Source of the DNA: a virus
Reading direction: 5' to 3' (one strand)
DNA length: 23,833 nt
IMG/VR virus record: IMGVR_UViG_3300037264_001053
Location: 1-23,833 of that record
Made by a program: the position numbers and the translations under genes. Below the pieces are notes generated by a model. That model ran no database searches. It saw nothing but the letters and a program-made list of their open reading frames with translations, and had not been told where the DNA came from. Below are positions 1 to 8,205 of this stretch, piece after piece; position 1 is the stretch's first letter; each line of letters starts with the position of its first letter.

Positions 1-1128
1 AATATTTTGGAAATTATAAAGAATCCAGAAGAATACATCAGTGGTTATCCGCTACACACATGGTATAGAGGCATAGTAGAGGATAACCAAGACCCAGAGC
101 TTCGTGGACGCGTGCGCGTGCGTGTTGAGAGCGTGTATAGAGCCGCGCAAGGTAAAAACACAAGCAGTGAGCCAGACAAGGCGGCTCCTACAAGCTTAGC
201 TCCTCATAAAGAAGGGGAAAATAAGGGAGATAGTGTTAAAACAGAGGAACTACCGTGGGCCGATGTTGTGTCTCATGGGCAGGCTAATAAAATAGGCGTA
301 GTTAACATTCCCTGTATAAATGATGCTGTAATTGTTGTATTTGAGTTTGGTCGCCCAGAGTTTCCACTAGTAATAGGAGGGTGGTGGGGAGAACATACAG
401 ATGAGACAGATAAAAAAACAAAAAGTGAAGTTCCTTTAGCAGCGCTAGGAGGAGACCAAACAGGCGAGACAGGTAATGACAATAAAGGAAATGATACAGG
501 CGTTACAAGCGTAATAGGCGCAACCTTAGATGAACCTGCAAATCCATACGCTGCCAGTTACCCAAACAATCAAGTATTAAGGACTTCATCAGGGCACCTT
601 GTTGAGTTGGACAATACAGAGGGATCTGAACGTATCAACATTGTGCATAAGTCAGGAACTTGGATAGAGTTTCATCCAGATGGTTCTCTTGTATTTGGTG
701 TACAAGGTAGACGGTATACATTAATAGAACAAAATGATGAACAGCACATAAAAGGAGACAGACATATTGTTGTAGATGGTGATGATACAAAAAAAGTAAC
801 AGGAAATATAATTGAAGAGATAACTGGAGATTTTACTGTAGAAATAACTGGAGATGGAAATACTAATGTTACTGGAATGCAAACATTAGAATCTACAGGG
901 ACTACAACAATTAAGTCTACAGGAGATATGACTGTTCAATCTGTGGGCGGAGCATCTACAGTAAAAGCTATGACAAAAGTTACAGTATCTGCTCCTACAG
1001 TTCAAATTACAGGAGTTATAGCTACACCTGCAACAGGCGGCGGTGAGGTTGTTACAACACTGACACATCCTGTAGACTATATTACTGGTATACCTATTTT
1101 AGGTGTAGCTGGATTTAAGGTGATCTAA
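1..1128 (+). CDS. Baseplate spike / gpV-like protein with OB-fold and beta-helix (5' end possibly outside window)
   Basis: Likely the central spike below the tail tube that helps pierce the host envelope. From the TTG at 7, residues 19-45 (WYRGIVEDN...GRVRVRVESV) and 82-128 (LPWADVV, VVVFEFGRPEFPLVIGGWWG) look like the gp5/VgrG/gpV N-terminal OB-fold. Residues about 245-335 are short GD/TG-spaced strands (for example GDFTVEITGDGNTNVTG), as in a trimeric beta-helix needle. The C-terminus (THPVDYITGIPILG) resembles ends of gpV/gp45-like baseplate proteins. I see no lysozyme domain. The frame is open to the left edge, so the true start may lie upstream; TTG at 7 is only the first possible start inside the window. 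The stop TAA shares bases with the next ATG at 1128. Fold class is fairly sure; the exact name is not. Confidence 0.82.
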   Translation, partial: NILEIIKNPEEYISGYPLHTWYRGIVEDNQDPELRGRVRVRVESVYRAAQGKNTSSEPDKAAPTSLAPHKEGENKGDSVKTEELPWADVVSHGQANKIGVVNIPCINDAVIVVFEFGRPEFPLVIGGWWGEHTDETDKKTKSEVPLAALGGDQTGETGNDNKGNDTGVTSVIGATLDEPANPYAASYPNNQVLRTSSGHLVELDNTEGSERINIVHKSGTWIEFHPDGSLVFGVQGRRYTLIEQNDEQHIKGDRHIVVDGDDTKKVTGNIIEEITGDFTVEITGDGNTNVTGMQTLESTGTTTIKSTGDMTVQSVGGASTVKAMTKVTVSAPTVQITGVIATPATGGGEVVTTLTHPVDYITGIPILGVAGFKVI

Positions 1129-1556
1129 TGGTATTACAATCGTTTATACCAGATGCTGCAACAGCATTAGCAATACAAGTATGTGTATCAAATAAAACTT
1201 GCTTAATGAAAGAACTAGATGTTTCTAGTTTATCAACAGGAATTACAGCCGGAGTGGACTTAGCTATTAGTCTTGATGTTAGCTTAAGTGCCTCAGGCCC
1301 AAGCTCTCCTCCTGGCGTTGATACTTTATTAATTGCTGCAGTAACAGAAGCATTTAGTATTGCGGGAGAGACGCTTCCACCACTCCCGCCTCCTCCTGCC
1401 GTGCCAGATATGTCTGCTAGTGCTTCAGCCGCTGCGGATTTATCTGTAGCAGTAAGCGCTATTGTTGATCCTCTAGGTGCTTTAGGCGGTGTTATTGATA
1501 TTACATTTGATGTAACTGGTTTACCTACTTTAATTGAATGGGATGATGGTATGTGA
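1128..1556 (+). CDS. Unrecognised 142-residue protein, Ala/Ser/Val-rich with a polyproline stretch
   Basis: I do not recognise this protein. Its ATG overlaps the stop of the spike gene (TAATG), so it is probably translated by coupling and belongs to the baseplate operon. The sequence is low in charge and rich in Ala, Ser, Val and Leu, with an ETLPPLPPPPAVPDM stretch near residues 82-96 flanked by two repetitive segments (STGITAGVDLAISLDVSLSA and SASASAAADLSVAVSAIVDP). It has no convincing transmembrane helix or enzyme motif. Its place after the spike suggests a tail or baseplate accessory, but that is inference from position only. Confidence 0.7.
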   Translation: MVLQSFIPDAATALAIQVCVSNKTCLMKELDVSSLSTGITAGVDLAISLDVSLSASGPSSPPGVDTLLIAAVTEAFSIAGETLPPLPPPPAVPDMSASASAAADLSVAVSAIVDPLGALGGVIDITFDVTGLPTLIEWDDGM

Positions 1557-1594
1557 TGTTCACGGCTTTACGCACACTAACAACACGGATTTAA
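1556..1594 (+). other. 12-codon ORF in the same frame as the next gene, ended by an ochre stop
   Basis: An ATG at 1556 overlaps the preceding TGA (TGATG), the coupling arrangement used by many genes here. It reads MFTALRTLTTRI and stops at TAA 1592-1594. The same frame then stays open through the ATG at 1619 to 2338. It could be a coupling peptide that carries ribosomes to the poorly marked start at 1619, a decayed N-terminus, or chance. Confidence 0.3.
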
Positions 1595-1618
1595 CCTCTA
1601 TGCAACGAGCTTCACAAC

Positions 1619-2338
1619 ATGGCCCTAGATTCAACACTAATGAGTACAGCTATGGTAGCCCGCGCTGTAGGAGCAGGGTGCCAACCTCCGACAATACAAA
1701 ATCCACACTTACAAAGAGTAATGGATGTCATAGCAAAGGGTGTAGTAGCGACTCTATTAGATCCTGCAGAGACGATAGTAACGGTCCTATACTCAGGCCC
1801 TCCCGCAGTTACAGTTGGTCTTGCTGGGCCTACTACAGGATGGAACGACCTAGATCCAGACCAGTTTTGGCCAACAACACAACCACCGACACACACAGGC
1901 CCTTTCTCTATAGCCTTCTTCACAGGGATGGCGGGAATAATAGACCACATAGCTCCGAACGTAACAATGACGGACTTCTTTGCTCCGACAGGAACGGGTG
2001 GTACTGGGCAATTGACGGCTGGAGGCGTGTTGTTAAGCCCAACAACACTTTACGACAACATGAAAGCGGAAGCAGAGAGCGAAGACATCATGGTCGTAAA
2101 CGTAAATACACACCTAGGAGGAGACTCAGGGGGAACAATAGCCGACCCAACAACCGGCGCTCCCCTGGGTGAAGGCGATCTTTTTGTTCAAGCTGACGTA
2201 TTCTTAACTTTACTTTCTACTGCTTTACCTGCACATCTTCTTAATGCTACAAATTCGGCTATTATTACAATAGGTGCCATCATTCCTTTGGCTCCTCCAT
2301 TAGTGAACGTTCCGACTGTAACTACTATACTGACGTAG
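1619..2338 (+). CDS. Unrecognised 239-residue protein of the baseplate cluster
   Basis: I do not recognise the family. The frame is preferred over the overlapping frame from 1534, whose product is a Ser/Arg/Asn-rich composition artefact, because this one has protein-like hydrophobic patterning and ends just before the wedge gene. Visible segments are a helical start (STAMVARAVGAG), a Gly/Pro/Thr-rich middle with Trp (TTGWNDLDPDQFWPTT), a possible hydrophobic segment (FSIAFFTGMAGIIDHIA), NVNTHLGGDSGGTIADP, and a hydrophobic C-terminus (SAIITIGAIIPLAPPLVNVP). The start is uncertain: no good Shine-Dalgarno precedes 1619, and an in-frame TAA at 1592 separates it from the overlapping ATG at 1556. 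Codon choice changes near 2165 from A/C-ending to T-ending codons. Probably a tail or baseplate component, by location. Confidence 0.65.
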   Translation: MALDSTLMSTAMVARAVGAGCQPPTIQNPHLQRVMDVIAKGVVATLLDPAETIVTVLYSGPPAVTVGLAGPTTGWNDLDPDQFWPTTQPPTHTGPFSIAFFTGMAGIIDHIAPNVTMTDFFAPTGTGGTGQLTAGGVLLSPTTLYDNMKAEAESEDIMVVNVNTHLGGDSGGTIADPTTGAPLGEGDLFVQADVFLTLLSTALPAHLLNATNSAIITIGAIIPLAPPLVNVPTVTTILT

Positions 2339-2347
2339 GATTACATT

Positions 2348-2731
2348 ATGGGCGATAGATGGCACGGACTACGATATCCCTTTAAGCGCACAGCACAGGG
2401 ACAATTTAATGAACCAGAAGAAGATCAAGAATTAATTGATTCTTCTATTAGATTCATTTTATCCACAGCACCAGGAGAGTATATTACTTTACCAGAATTT
2501 GGATGTAAATTAATAGAAGATTTATTTGAACCAAACGATAGTGTACTTGTTGCTAGAGTAAAATCGCACGTTAATGAATCGCTATTTAGATGGGAATCTC
2601 GTATAGATGTTACAGAAATAAATGTAATTATATCTGAGGATGAGTTAAGGTTATTTATAGGATATTTCATTAAAAGTAACCCGGCACAACTTAGATTCTT
2701 TGAAGACACGTTTGAGAGACGCCCTGCATGA
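2348..2731 (+). CDS. Baseplate wedge protein, T4 gp25 / P2 W family
   Basis: Small baseplate wedge component that in contractile tails joins the sheath-proximal hub to the wedges. The 127-residue length fits the gp25/GPW family, and the sequence shows its pattern: an N-terminal helix region with a conserved acidic start (EDQELIDSSIRFILSTAPGEYITLPEFGCKL), followed by the family's hallmark small-residue-to-FG region, then alternating strands (RIDVTEINVIISEDELRLFIGYFIK). An AGGA at 2337-2340 lies 7 bases before the ATG. The stop overlaps the next ATG (ATGA at 2728-2731), typical of the fixed W-J-I gene order of P2-like baseplates, which is kept here. Confidence 0.88.
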   Translation: MGDRWHGLRYPFKRTAQGQFNEPEEDQELIDSSIRFILSTAPGEYITLPEFGCKLIEDLFEPNDSVLVARVKSHVNESLFRWESRIDVTEINVIISEDELRLFIGYFIKSNPAQLRFFEDTFERRPA

Positions 2732-4164
2732 CAAACCTCACCTTGCCTAAAATAGATTACGCATCAAACGACTTCAGCACGTTCCTGGATAACTTGTTGA
2801 ATTTCCTTGAAACAGAGTTGCCATCTTCGGATTTTAACGAATTTGTGGCTAGTCAACTCACTATGTTTATGTTGAGGATGAATGCCTACGTTTCTGGAGT
2901 ACAGTCTTACAAGTTAGACATCATAGCCAATGAAATTTTTCTTCCTACTGCAAAACAGCGTAGGTCAATTCTAAGGTTTGCCAAAGCTGTAGGCTATAAA
3001 GTTTCAGCAGCCACAGCCTCTTCAGTAACTGTGGTTGCCAGTATACCTACGCCAAACCCAAGTCCTATAACAATACGAGAAGGAACAACTTTCACTGCCG
3101 ATAATGTAATATTTGAAGTAGATCAAGATTACATCCTTCCAGCAGGATCTTTAACAGTAAATGTAGGGGCGTCTCAAGGACAATCTTATACACAAGATTT
3201 TCTAAGCGATGGTCAACCGAATCAAATTTTTGAGTTATTGCAGTTTCCTGTAATTCAAAACTCTCTTACTGTCTTTGTTGATGATATACAGTGGACAGAG
3301 TTTGATTTTATTGTATTTGCTGCTGCAACAGATAAAGCATACGTTCTATCTTTTGATGAAAACAACAAAGGCACAGTTACAACAGGAGATGGAACTTTTG
3401 GATCTATTCCACCAAACGGCGTAACTGTTAGAGTTAATTTTAGAGTAGGAGGAGGCTCTGAAGGTAACATAACTGCTGGTGCTATAAATACTTCTATACC
3501 AGCATTTATCAACGATATTACATTAACATCTATATCAATTACTAACCCTCAAGCTGCATCAGGTGGTTCAGACGCAGAATCTATAGATCATGCTAAATTA
3601 TTTATACCTAAACACTTAAAGACTATAGACCACGCAGTTACAGATGATGATTATGACACACTATCTGCAGGATTTTCTGACCCTACTGTAGGTACTGTAG
3701 CTAAAGCTAATGCCACACTTAGAGGAGGTGAGCTTAATAAAATAGACATATTTGTGTGGACTAGGCTGCCTGATGAAACATTAACTGGCGCTTCGTTGGC
3801 ACTAAGAAACGCACTTAAAGGCTACATACAAGAACGTAATGTAATCAGTCATGACATTGCTGTATTTTCTGGAGTAACTCAATCTGTAAATATAGAGGCC
3901 AACGTTATTTATCAAGCAGCCAGAACTGAAGCGGAGATGACAACATCCTTAGATTCTACGGTAGCTGACTTCTTTAAGTCAGTTGATTTAAACCCTGGAG
4001 ATGATATTTTTCTATCGCAGCTTTACGCACTAATTCAAGCAGTACCTGGAGTAAAGTCTCTAATTATGGTCACCCCTACAACAGATGTAGCCGTTCCTAG
4101 CTCACAAATAGCTGTTTTAGGTACAACAACCTGGAATCTAGCGGCGGCTGAACTAGGAACCTAA
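2728..4164 (+). CDS. Baseplate J-like protein
   Basis: Main baseplate wedge protein of the P2 gpJ / T4 gp6 group, which forms the ring that changes shape when the tail contracts. The 478-residue length is in the usual range. The N-terminal helices (about 1-90) are followed by the characteristic beta segment (SSVTVVASIPTPNPSPITIREGTTFTA, about 98-125) and later by GGGSEGNITAGAIN (about 241-254), which matches the G-x-x-GN segment of this family. A SDAESIDHAKLFIPKHLKTIDHAVTDDDYDTL stretch (near 280-312) is also typical (R/K..AVT..DY). It overlaps its neighbours by four bases (ATGA) upstream and one base (TAATG) downstream. Assignment is firm. Confidence 0.92.
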   Translation: MTNLTLPKIDYASNDFSTFLDNLLNFLETELPSSDFNEFVASQLTMFMLRMNAYVSGVQSYKLDIIANEIFLPTAKQRRSILRFAKAVGYKVSAATASSVTVVASIPTPNPSPITIREGTTFTADNVIFEVDQDYILPAGSLTVNVGASQGQSYTQDFLSDGQPNQIFELLQFPVIQNSLTVFVDDIQWTEFDFIVFAAATDKAYVLSFDENNKGTVTTGDGTFGSIPPNGVTVRVNFRVGGGSEGNITAGAINTSIPAFINDITLTSISITNPQAASGGSDAESIDHAKLFIPKHLKTIDHAVTDDDYDTLSAGFSDPTVGTVAKANATLRGGELNKIDIFVWTRLPDETLTGASLALRNALKGYIQERNVISHDIAVFSGVTQSVNIEANVIYQAARTEAEMTTSLDSTVADFFKSVDLNPGDDIFLSQLYALIQAVPGVKSLIMVTPTTDVAVPSSQIAVLGTTTWNLAAAELGT

Positions 4165-5996
4165 TGACACTAAACATTAATTTCAGAGATTTGCTGCCAG
4201 AAGTAGCTATTACAGCAAGAGATAGGGGTGAGATAGTCCGTAATGTTATGGACGCTATGCAACAGAATTATGAGATTCTAGATGCAGAGATAGATGGACT
4301 ACTTGTAATTACTGATGTAGATGTGTGTCCAGAATTCTACTTAGACTATATTGCAGGACTTTTGGGTATAGAGCTTCTTGGTTTAGATACTCCAGAACAG
4401 AAACGTACGCTAATAAAGAACATAGTAGCCATCTATAAAATAAAGGGAACACTAACTTCATGGGAGATAATCTTTAAGTCCATAGGATTTGGTGCAGATA
4501 TAGTTGAGCTTTGGTGGGACGCCGCAGGCTTGCTTGTAGATACAGACCCTATGCTAGGACACCTATTTACAGGATTAGATCCTATTAACCCTGATGTAAA
4601 TCTCTTAGGCCGCTTTACAGTAGCCGAAATAAACAACCCGTTAACTAATCCACTAAATCGTTTAACACAAGAGCAAATCAACGCACTATTGAATCCAGTA
4701 TCTGGTGATTCTTATGAAATCGAAAATAGTGGATTAATTAACCCAGGCGCTGTGCCCGTTGTAGCTAATGACATTATACAGTGGAATGGTGTTGCTTGGA
4801 TTAAAATACCCCATTACAAAACAATAAATGCACTTACAGCAGACTTAACTCGCCCGTTACCTTCAGATGGTATTTTTGCATCTGTACTAATTAACGATAT
4901 AACATCACCTGGAACACTACCAACATTAACCGTAACAGCAGGCGATGTAGGACCCTGGGGTAACTTAATTTCTGTTGAAGTAGAGGATGGTACTGAACCA
5001 TTAACAGACTTTAATCTCATAGTGTATTTCGATGCTGTAGAAGTAGTCCGTTTTGATGATTTGTCTAAAGACCTTAATGTAGGATTAGATAACATTGAGG
5101 TAAACGTAAATACAGAAACATTTTATATAACGGTATCTTCTATAGATACTTTTGGTGTAGAGCTTAGACCGTTAAACGGGGTGTACCCACTTATAGGCGG
5201 CGATAATCCTAGAAACACTAAAAGTCCTTATATTGACATCATCCTATCTGTTGAATTTATAGACTGCCTAATAGAACCAGATGTAATAAATAAAGCAGCC
5301 TTCTTTGATGGACGTATTAAAGAAGTAAAACCTGCGCATATACGGCTACGGGCTAAAAGAATAGACATCACTGTATCAGAAAACGCAGACTTGGAATTAA
5401 ATGATGATGACCTAACTGTAGAGATTCAGGCAGAGTTAGTAGATATTCTACAGCCTCAATGTAATCCTCCTGCAGGCGCTATCATCGTATTCTTCCATAA
5501 CGGATTTATAAGAGGTAGAACCGGCATATTCACTCGGGGTCTATCTATCAATTTCCCTAATGGAATACCTAATGATCCTGGCGCTATTGGTGGGGGCGCA
5601 GGTTATATCTACGCTTATGATGGTCTAGACTTTGGCAGTCATGGATTAACTTATGGAGATTTCGTAGACAACATCTTCAATCCTTTTAAGTACGGATTTG
5701 TCTTTGACGAGGATGTATGCGCTGTAGATACTATCACAGCCTTAGTAAATAATGATGCTATACCCTTTCAAGATGACAATTTTTACGGTGTTTCAATACC
5801 ATCTAGAATAACGTATAATAGCACGTTCAATTATAATGGATATATGCCGTATCACGATGCTCCTATTAATCCTGCAACTGTAGATGGTGACCCAAATGAT
5901 AATGCTGACCCTCAAAGTGGGGTAACGGTAATCCGATGTTTCCCAGCTACTAACGAGTGCATCACTGTGTTAGACTGGAAGTTCGCAGACACGTAA
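4164..5996 (+). CDS. Enlarged tail protein I (P2 gpI-like) with inserted and C-terminal domains
   Basis: Baseplate protein that usually follows J and links the baseplate to the fibres. Residues 1-120 look like Tail_P2_I: LLPEVAITARDRGEIVRNVM, then DYIAGLLGIELLGLDTPEQKRTLIKNIVAIYKIKGTLTSWEIIFKSIGF. The matching C-terminal element of that family (AAFFDGRIKEVKPAHIRLR) appears only near residues 377-395, so about 250 residues are inserted between the halves. A further 200-residue Gly/Asn/Asp-rich extension follows. P2 gpI itself is under 200 residues. The insert holds beta-rich text (TLPTLTVTAGDVGPWGNLISVEVEDG) also seen in sheath- and fibre-like proteins. The ATG overlaps the stop of the J gene. 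Family is fairly sure; the role of the extra domains is unknown. Confidence 0.82.
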   Translation: MTLNINFRDLLPEVAITARDRGEIVRNVMDAMQQNYEILDAEIDGLLVITDVDVCPEFYLDYIAGLLGIELLGLDTPEQKRTLIKNIVAIYKIKGTLTSWEIIFKSIGFGADIVELWWDAAGLLVDTDPMLGHLFTGLDPINPDVNLLGRFTVAEINNPLTNPLNRLTQEQINALLNPVSGDSYEIENSGLINPGAVPVVANDIIQWNGVAWIKIPHYKTINALTADLTRPLPSDGIFASVLINDITSPGTLPTLTVTAGDVGPWGNLISVEVEDGTEPLTDFNLIVYFDAVEVVRFDDLSKDLNVGLDNIEVNVNTETFYITVSSIDTFGVELRPLNGVYPLIGGDNPRNTKSPYIDIILSVEFIDCLIEPDVINKAAFFDGRIKEVKPAHIRLRAKRIDITVSENADLELNDDDLTVEIQAELVDILQPQCNPPAGAIIVFFHNGFIRGRTGIFTRGLSINFPNGIPNDPGAIGGGAGYIYAYDGLDFGSHGLTYGDFVDNIFNPFKYGFVFDEDVCAVDTITALVNNDAIPFQDDNFYGVSIPSRITYNSTFNYNGYMPYHDAPINPATVDGDPNDNADPQSGVTVIRCFPATNECITVLDWKFADT

Positions 5997-6006
5997 AGGG
6001 TACATT

Positions 6007-6609
6007 ATGGCTGAGCCGATTATTGACTTGAAAGACTTTCCTAAAAAGTGGGGTCATTACCTAGTAGACAAGTGGAAAGAACCTATTGGTTTTGTTAGAA
6101 TTAGGAGGTATCACCCTGTACACGACGTATGGGTAGAGGTACTACCTTGGGATAAAAACTTAATAGTAAACTCTGGCCGCGATTCAATGTCTGACCAGAT
6201 TTCAGGAGCTATTTCTGGAACACTGTGGACAACGCTGGCAGAGGCTCAAACATTTTCCGTATCTAGAGCACTTGTAGGCGATGGTGGTCATGGTAACCCT
6301 GGCCCAGTTGATCCATTTCCTCCTGCACTAGGCGACACTGATCTAGGTAACTTCGTCTATGAATTACCCTTCGATGCTATCATAAGACCTTCAGCAATCT
6401 CTGTAGGTTTCCAGTTTACCATACCTGCTGTAGGCCCTAATGATCCATTTTCAGAATTTGGATTAGGAACTACAGGAGACGGCACTAATCCAACTTGGTC
6501 TCCACCGCCTACAGATTCTACACATAAATTAGTCGCCCGTAAAACATTTGGATTAATTACAAAAATTCCGGGATGGGAATATTCGATAAGTTGGATTATA
6601 ATCTTTTAG
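6007..6609 (+). CDS. Probable tail/baseplate-associated protein, 200 residues
   Basis: I do not recognise a named family. It starts at an ATG 10 bases after the gpI-like gene, with AAAGGG at 5995-6000. The N-terminal 65 residues are charged and aromatic (WKEPIGFVRIRRYHPVHDVWVEVLPWDKNLIVNSGRDSMSDQ), a type often seen at the start of phage structural proteins that begin with a short strand and a 'NLIVN.GRD' segment. The remainder is beta-rich with Gly/Pro loops and ends in a hydrophobic strand (EYSISWIIIF). It lies at the junction of the baseplate and fibre clusters, so a baseplate-to-fibre connector is a reasonable inference. It ends 69 bases before the endonuclease-like gene. Confidence 0.72.
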   Translation: MAEPIIDLKDFPKKWGHYLVDKWKEPIGFVRIRRYHPVHDVWVEVLPWDKNLIVNSGRDSMSDQISGAISGTLWTTLAEAQTFSVSRALVGDGGHGNPGPVDPFPPALGDTDLGNFVYELPFDAIIRPSAISVGFQFTIPAVGPNDPFSEFGLGTTGDGTNPTWSPPPTDSTHKLVARKTFGLITKIPGWEYSISWIIIF

Positions 6610-6667
6610 TCCGTCTCTACACTTACGCTTATCTCTCCTTATACTAGATGCTAAACTTGTAGTAGTC

Positions 6668-6673
6668 AAGGAG
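6668..6673 (+). promoter_or_regulatory. Ribosome binding site of the endonuclease-like gene
   Basis: AAGGAG with a 5-base spacer to the ATG at 6679. It is a strong site in a 69-base gap, so this gene has its own translation start instead of a stop/start overlap like most neighbours. A TATACT at 6640-6645 could be a -10 element, but no -35 is visible at the right distance. Confidence 0.6.
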
Positions 6674-6678
6674 ACAAA

Positions 6679-7809
6679 ATGACTGCTACAGACAAAATTG
6701 AATGTTTACTTTGCAACAAGATGTATAAAACACTAAACGCGCATATGAGAACACACGGCATAAAACTAGATGATTACCGTATTAAGTTCCCTGATGCGCC
6801 TGTGATATCAGAAACAGCGAGTAATACTGTATCGAAACAACTCTCTAAACGAAATAAAGATAAGTGGACAGACCCTAACTACCGAGAACAAATGTCTAAG
6901 ATGCGCTCTGAGGCTAATAAGCGTAATTGGAAGAAGAATGGTTATAGAGAAGCTAGAACTAAGGAAGCACAAGAGAGATTTACATCAAAAGAGTTTATAG
7001 ACTCAGTTAGGGATGTAAGGCGAGAGACAGGTAGACGAGTCATTAAAAAGCGCGGGGAAGAGAATCCAGAGAAGATGCGCGAATTAGCCTCTAAAGCTCT
7101 CAAAGATTGGTGGAAAGACCATTACGATGAAGCTGTAGAGCAATCTAAGAAATTTTGGGAGTCATCAGAATTCAGAGAAAAAATAAGTAAAGCTGTATCA
7201 GAATCAAATAAAGAGAGATGGAAAGATCCTGAGTTTAGAACAAAGCTTATAGCTGCTGTTAAAGCCAAGTGGGAGGATGAAGCCTACAAGAGTATGATGG
7301 TAGAAACTGCTAGAGAAACTTGTAATGAGCGTTGGAAAGATCCTGAATTTAGAGACAAGATGGAAGCTATTTGGGGCAGCGCTGATTACAAAGAAAAGGT
7401 ATCTAAACGTATACTACACCTATGGGCTACTCAAACCGATAGAATGCTAGCTGCCACAAAAAAAAATGGTTACGGAATCAAAACAAAACACACATCATCT
7501 AAAACAGGAGAAACATTTACAACACGATCTAAACTTGAAGCTACATTTGCTCAACAATTAGATGAAGATGACAATGTAGTTTACTATGCTTATGAATCAA
7601 CACGTGCTCCCTACTTGTATGAAAATAAAGAACATACCTATATTGTAGACTTCTATATAGTTACAGTAGATGGACAGGAACATCACATAGAGTTAAAACC
7701 CAACAAATTCTCTCCAAATGACCAAACACAAACTAAATGGAAGGTAGCTCAAGTTAAGTTAAGTAATTTTCACATTCTTAATTTTCCAATCGAGCTATTT
7801 GAAGGATAA
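6679..7809 (+). CDS. Free-standing homing-endonuclease-like protein: zinc finger, helical repeats, PD-(D/E)XK nuclease
   Basis: Predicted site-specific DNA endonuclease. Residues 9-26 form C-x2-C-x9-H-x3-H (C9, C12, H22, H26), followed by GIKLDDYRIKFPDAP, which recalls the Ros/MucR zinc finger. Residues about 55-255 are eight to ten copies of a charged helical repeat of 22-25 residues with a W/F-x-x-x-x-Y/F core (KWTDPNYRE, ERWKDPEFRT, ERWKDPEFRD, IWGSADYKE), similar in style to NUMOD3-type DNA-binding repeats of homing enzymes. The C-terminus has a PD-(D/E)XK arrangement: E287, D324 (VDFYIV), E338 and K340 (IELK). Such genes are known in phages as selfish elements. It separates the baseplate genes from the fibre genes and has its own ribosome binding site. 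Domain reading is by eye; nuclease function is well supported, target unknown. Confidence 0.75.
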   Translation: MTATDKIECLLCNKMYKTLNAHMRTHGIKLDDYRIKFPDAPVISETASNTVSKQLSKRNKDKWTDPNYREQMSKMRSEANKRNWKKNGYREARTKEAQERFTSKEFIDSVRDVRRETGRRVIKKRGEENPEKMRELASKALKDWWKDHYDEAVEQSKKFWESSEFREKISKAVSESNKERWKDPEFRTKLIAAVKAKWEDEAYKSMMVETARETCNERWKDPEFRDKMEAIWGSADYKEKVSKRILHLWATQTDRMLAATKKNGYGIKTKHTSSKTGETFTTRSKLEATFAQQLDEDDNVVYYAYESTRAPYLYENKEHTYIVDFYIVTVDGQEHHIELKPNKFSPNDQTQTKWKVAQVKLSNFHILNFPIELFEG

Positions 7810-7815
7810 AAACTA

Positions 7816-8205
7816 ATGCCTGGCGTAAACGGAGATTTAGTAGCTATAACATTGTATACAAGTACAACACCTGTACACTTCAGTACATCCAATGTTCCTT
7901 TCTCTGAAATGGACATTAACGTACTTCTATTAGATCAAAAATTAGAAGGCTGGATAGCGTCAGGAGATGAGGCATATAGTGAGGCTGGGGATGGAACTTT
8001 TACAACTCCTGTAGTCTTTGCTACTGTTATGAATACTGTTCCTAGTATATCTGTAAGTAAGGCAGATATTGTTGGAACTGGTGTAGCAACCCTTTACGTA
8101 TCTATAGCAAACAGAACAGTTACTGGGTTTGATTTAACTGTAGATGGTATAGGAACAGCGGGGGCATGGACAGCAAATATAGCGTGGATTGCTGACGGTA
8201 GATAA
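7816..8205 (+). CDS. Short fibre-like protein, paralogue 1 of the shared N-terminal module
   Basis: Residues 1-43 (GVNGDLVAITLYTSTTPVHFSTSNVPFSEMDINVLLLDQKLE) match the opening of four other genes downstream (G-x-x-x-DL-x-x-I-x-x-Y, a short loop, then a 'N-x-L-x-x-D-x-K' helix). The rest (about 85 residues) is a compact beta domain (TVPSISVSKADIVGTGVATLYVSIANRTVTGFDLTVDG) and lacks the GFMS repeat. At 129 residues it is the shortest member and could be a minimal fibre, an adaptor or a decoration protein. GAAGGA at 7801-7806, inside the end of the endonuclease-like gene, is 9 bases before the ATG. The stop overlaps the next ATG. Structural role is inferred from the paralogues and location. Confidence 0.75.
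   Translation: MPGVNGDLVAITLYTSTTPVHFSTSNVPFSEMDINVLLLDQKLEGWIASGDEAYSEAGDGTFTTPVVFATVMNTVPSISVSKADIVGTGVATLYVSIANRTVTGFDLTVDGIGTAGAWTANIAWIADGR

Noticed and set aside
1612-1950. 112-residue ORF on the minus strand
   Set aside because: Antisense to the gene at 1619-2338 in AC-rich sequence where several frames are open; no ribosome binding site or family pattern.
1534-2172. 212-residue + strand ORF overlapping the 239-residue gene
   Set aside because: Product is Ser/Arg/Asn-rich with no protein-like patterning and its start lies inside the previous gene; the frame from 1619 is the better gene.
6623-6645. Sigma-70 promoter before the endonuclease-like gene
   Set aside because: TATACT at 6640 is a fair -10, but the only -35-like hexamer (TTACGC) is 11 bases away, too close.
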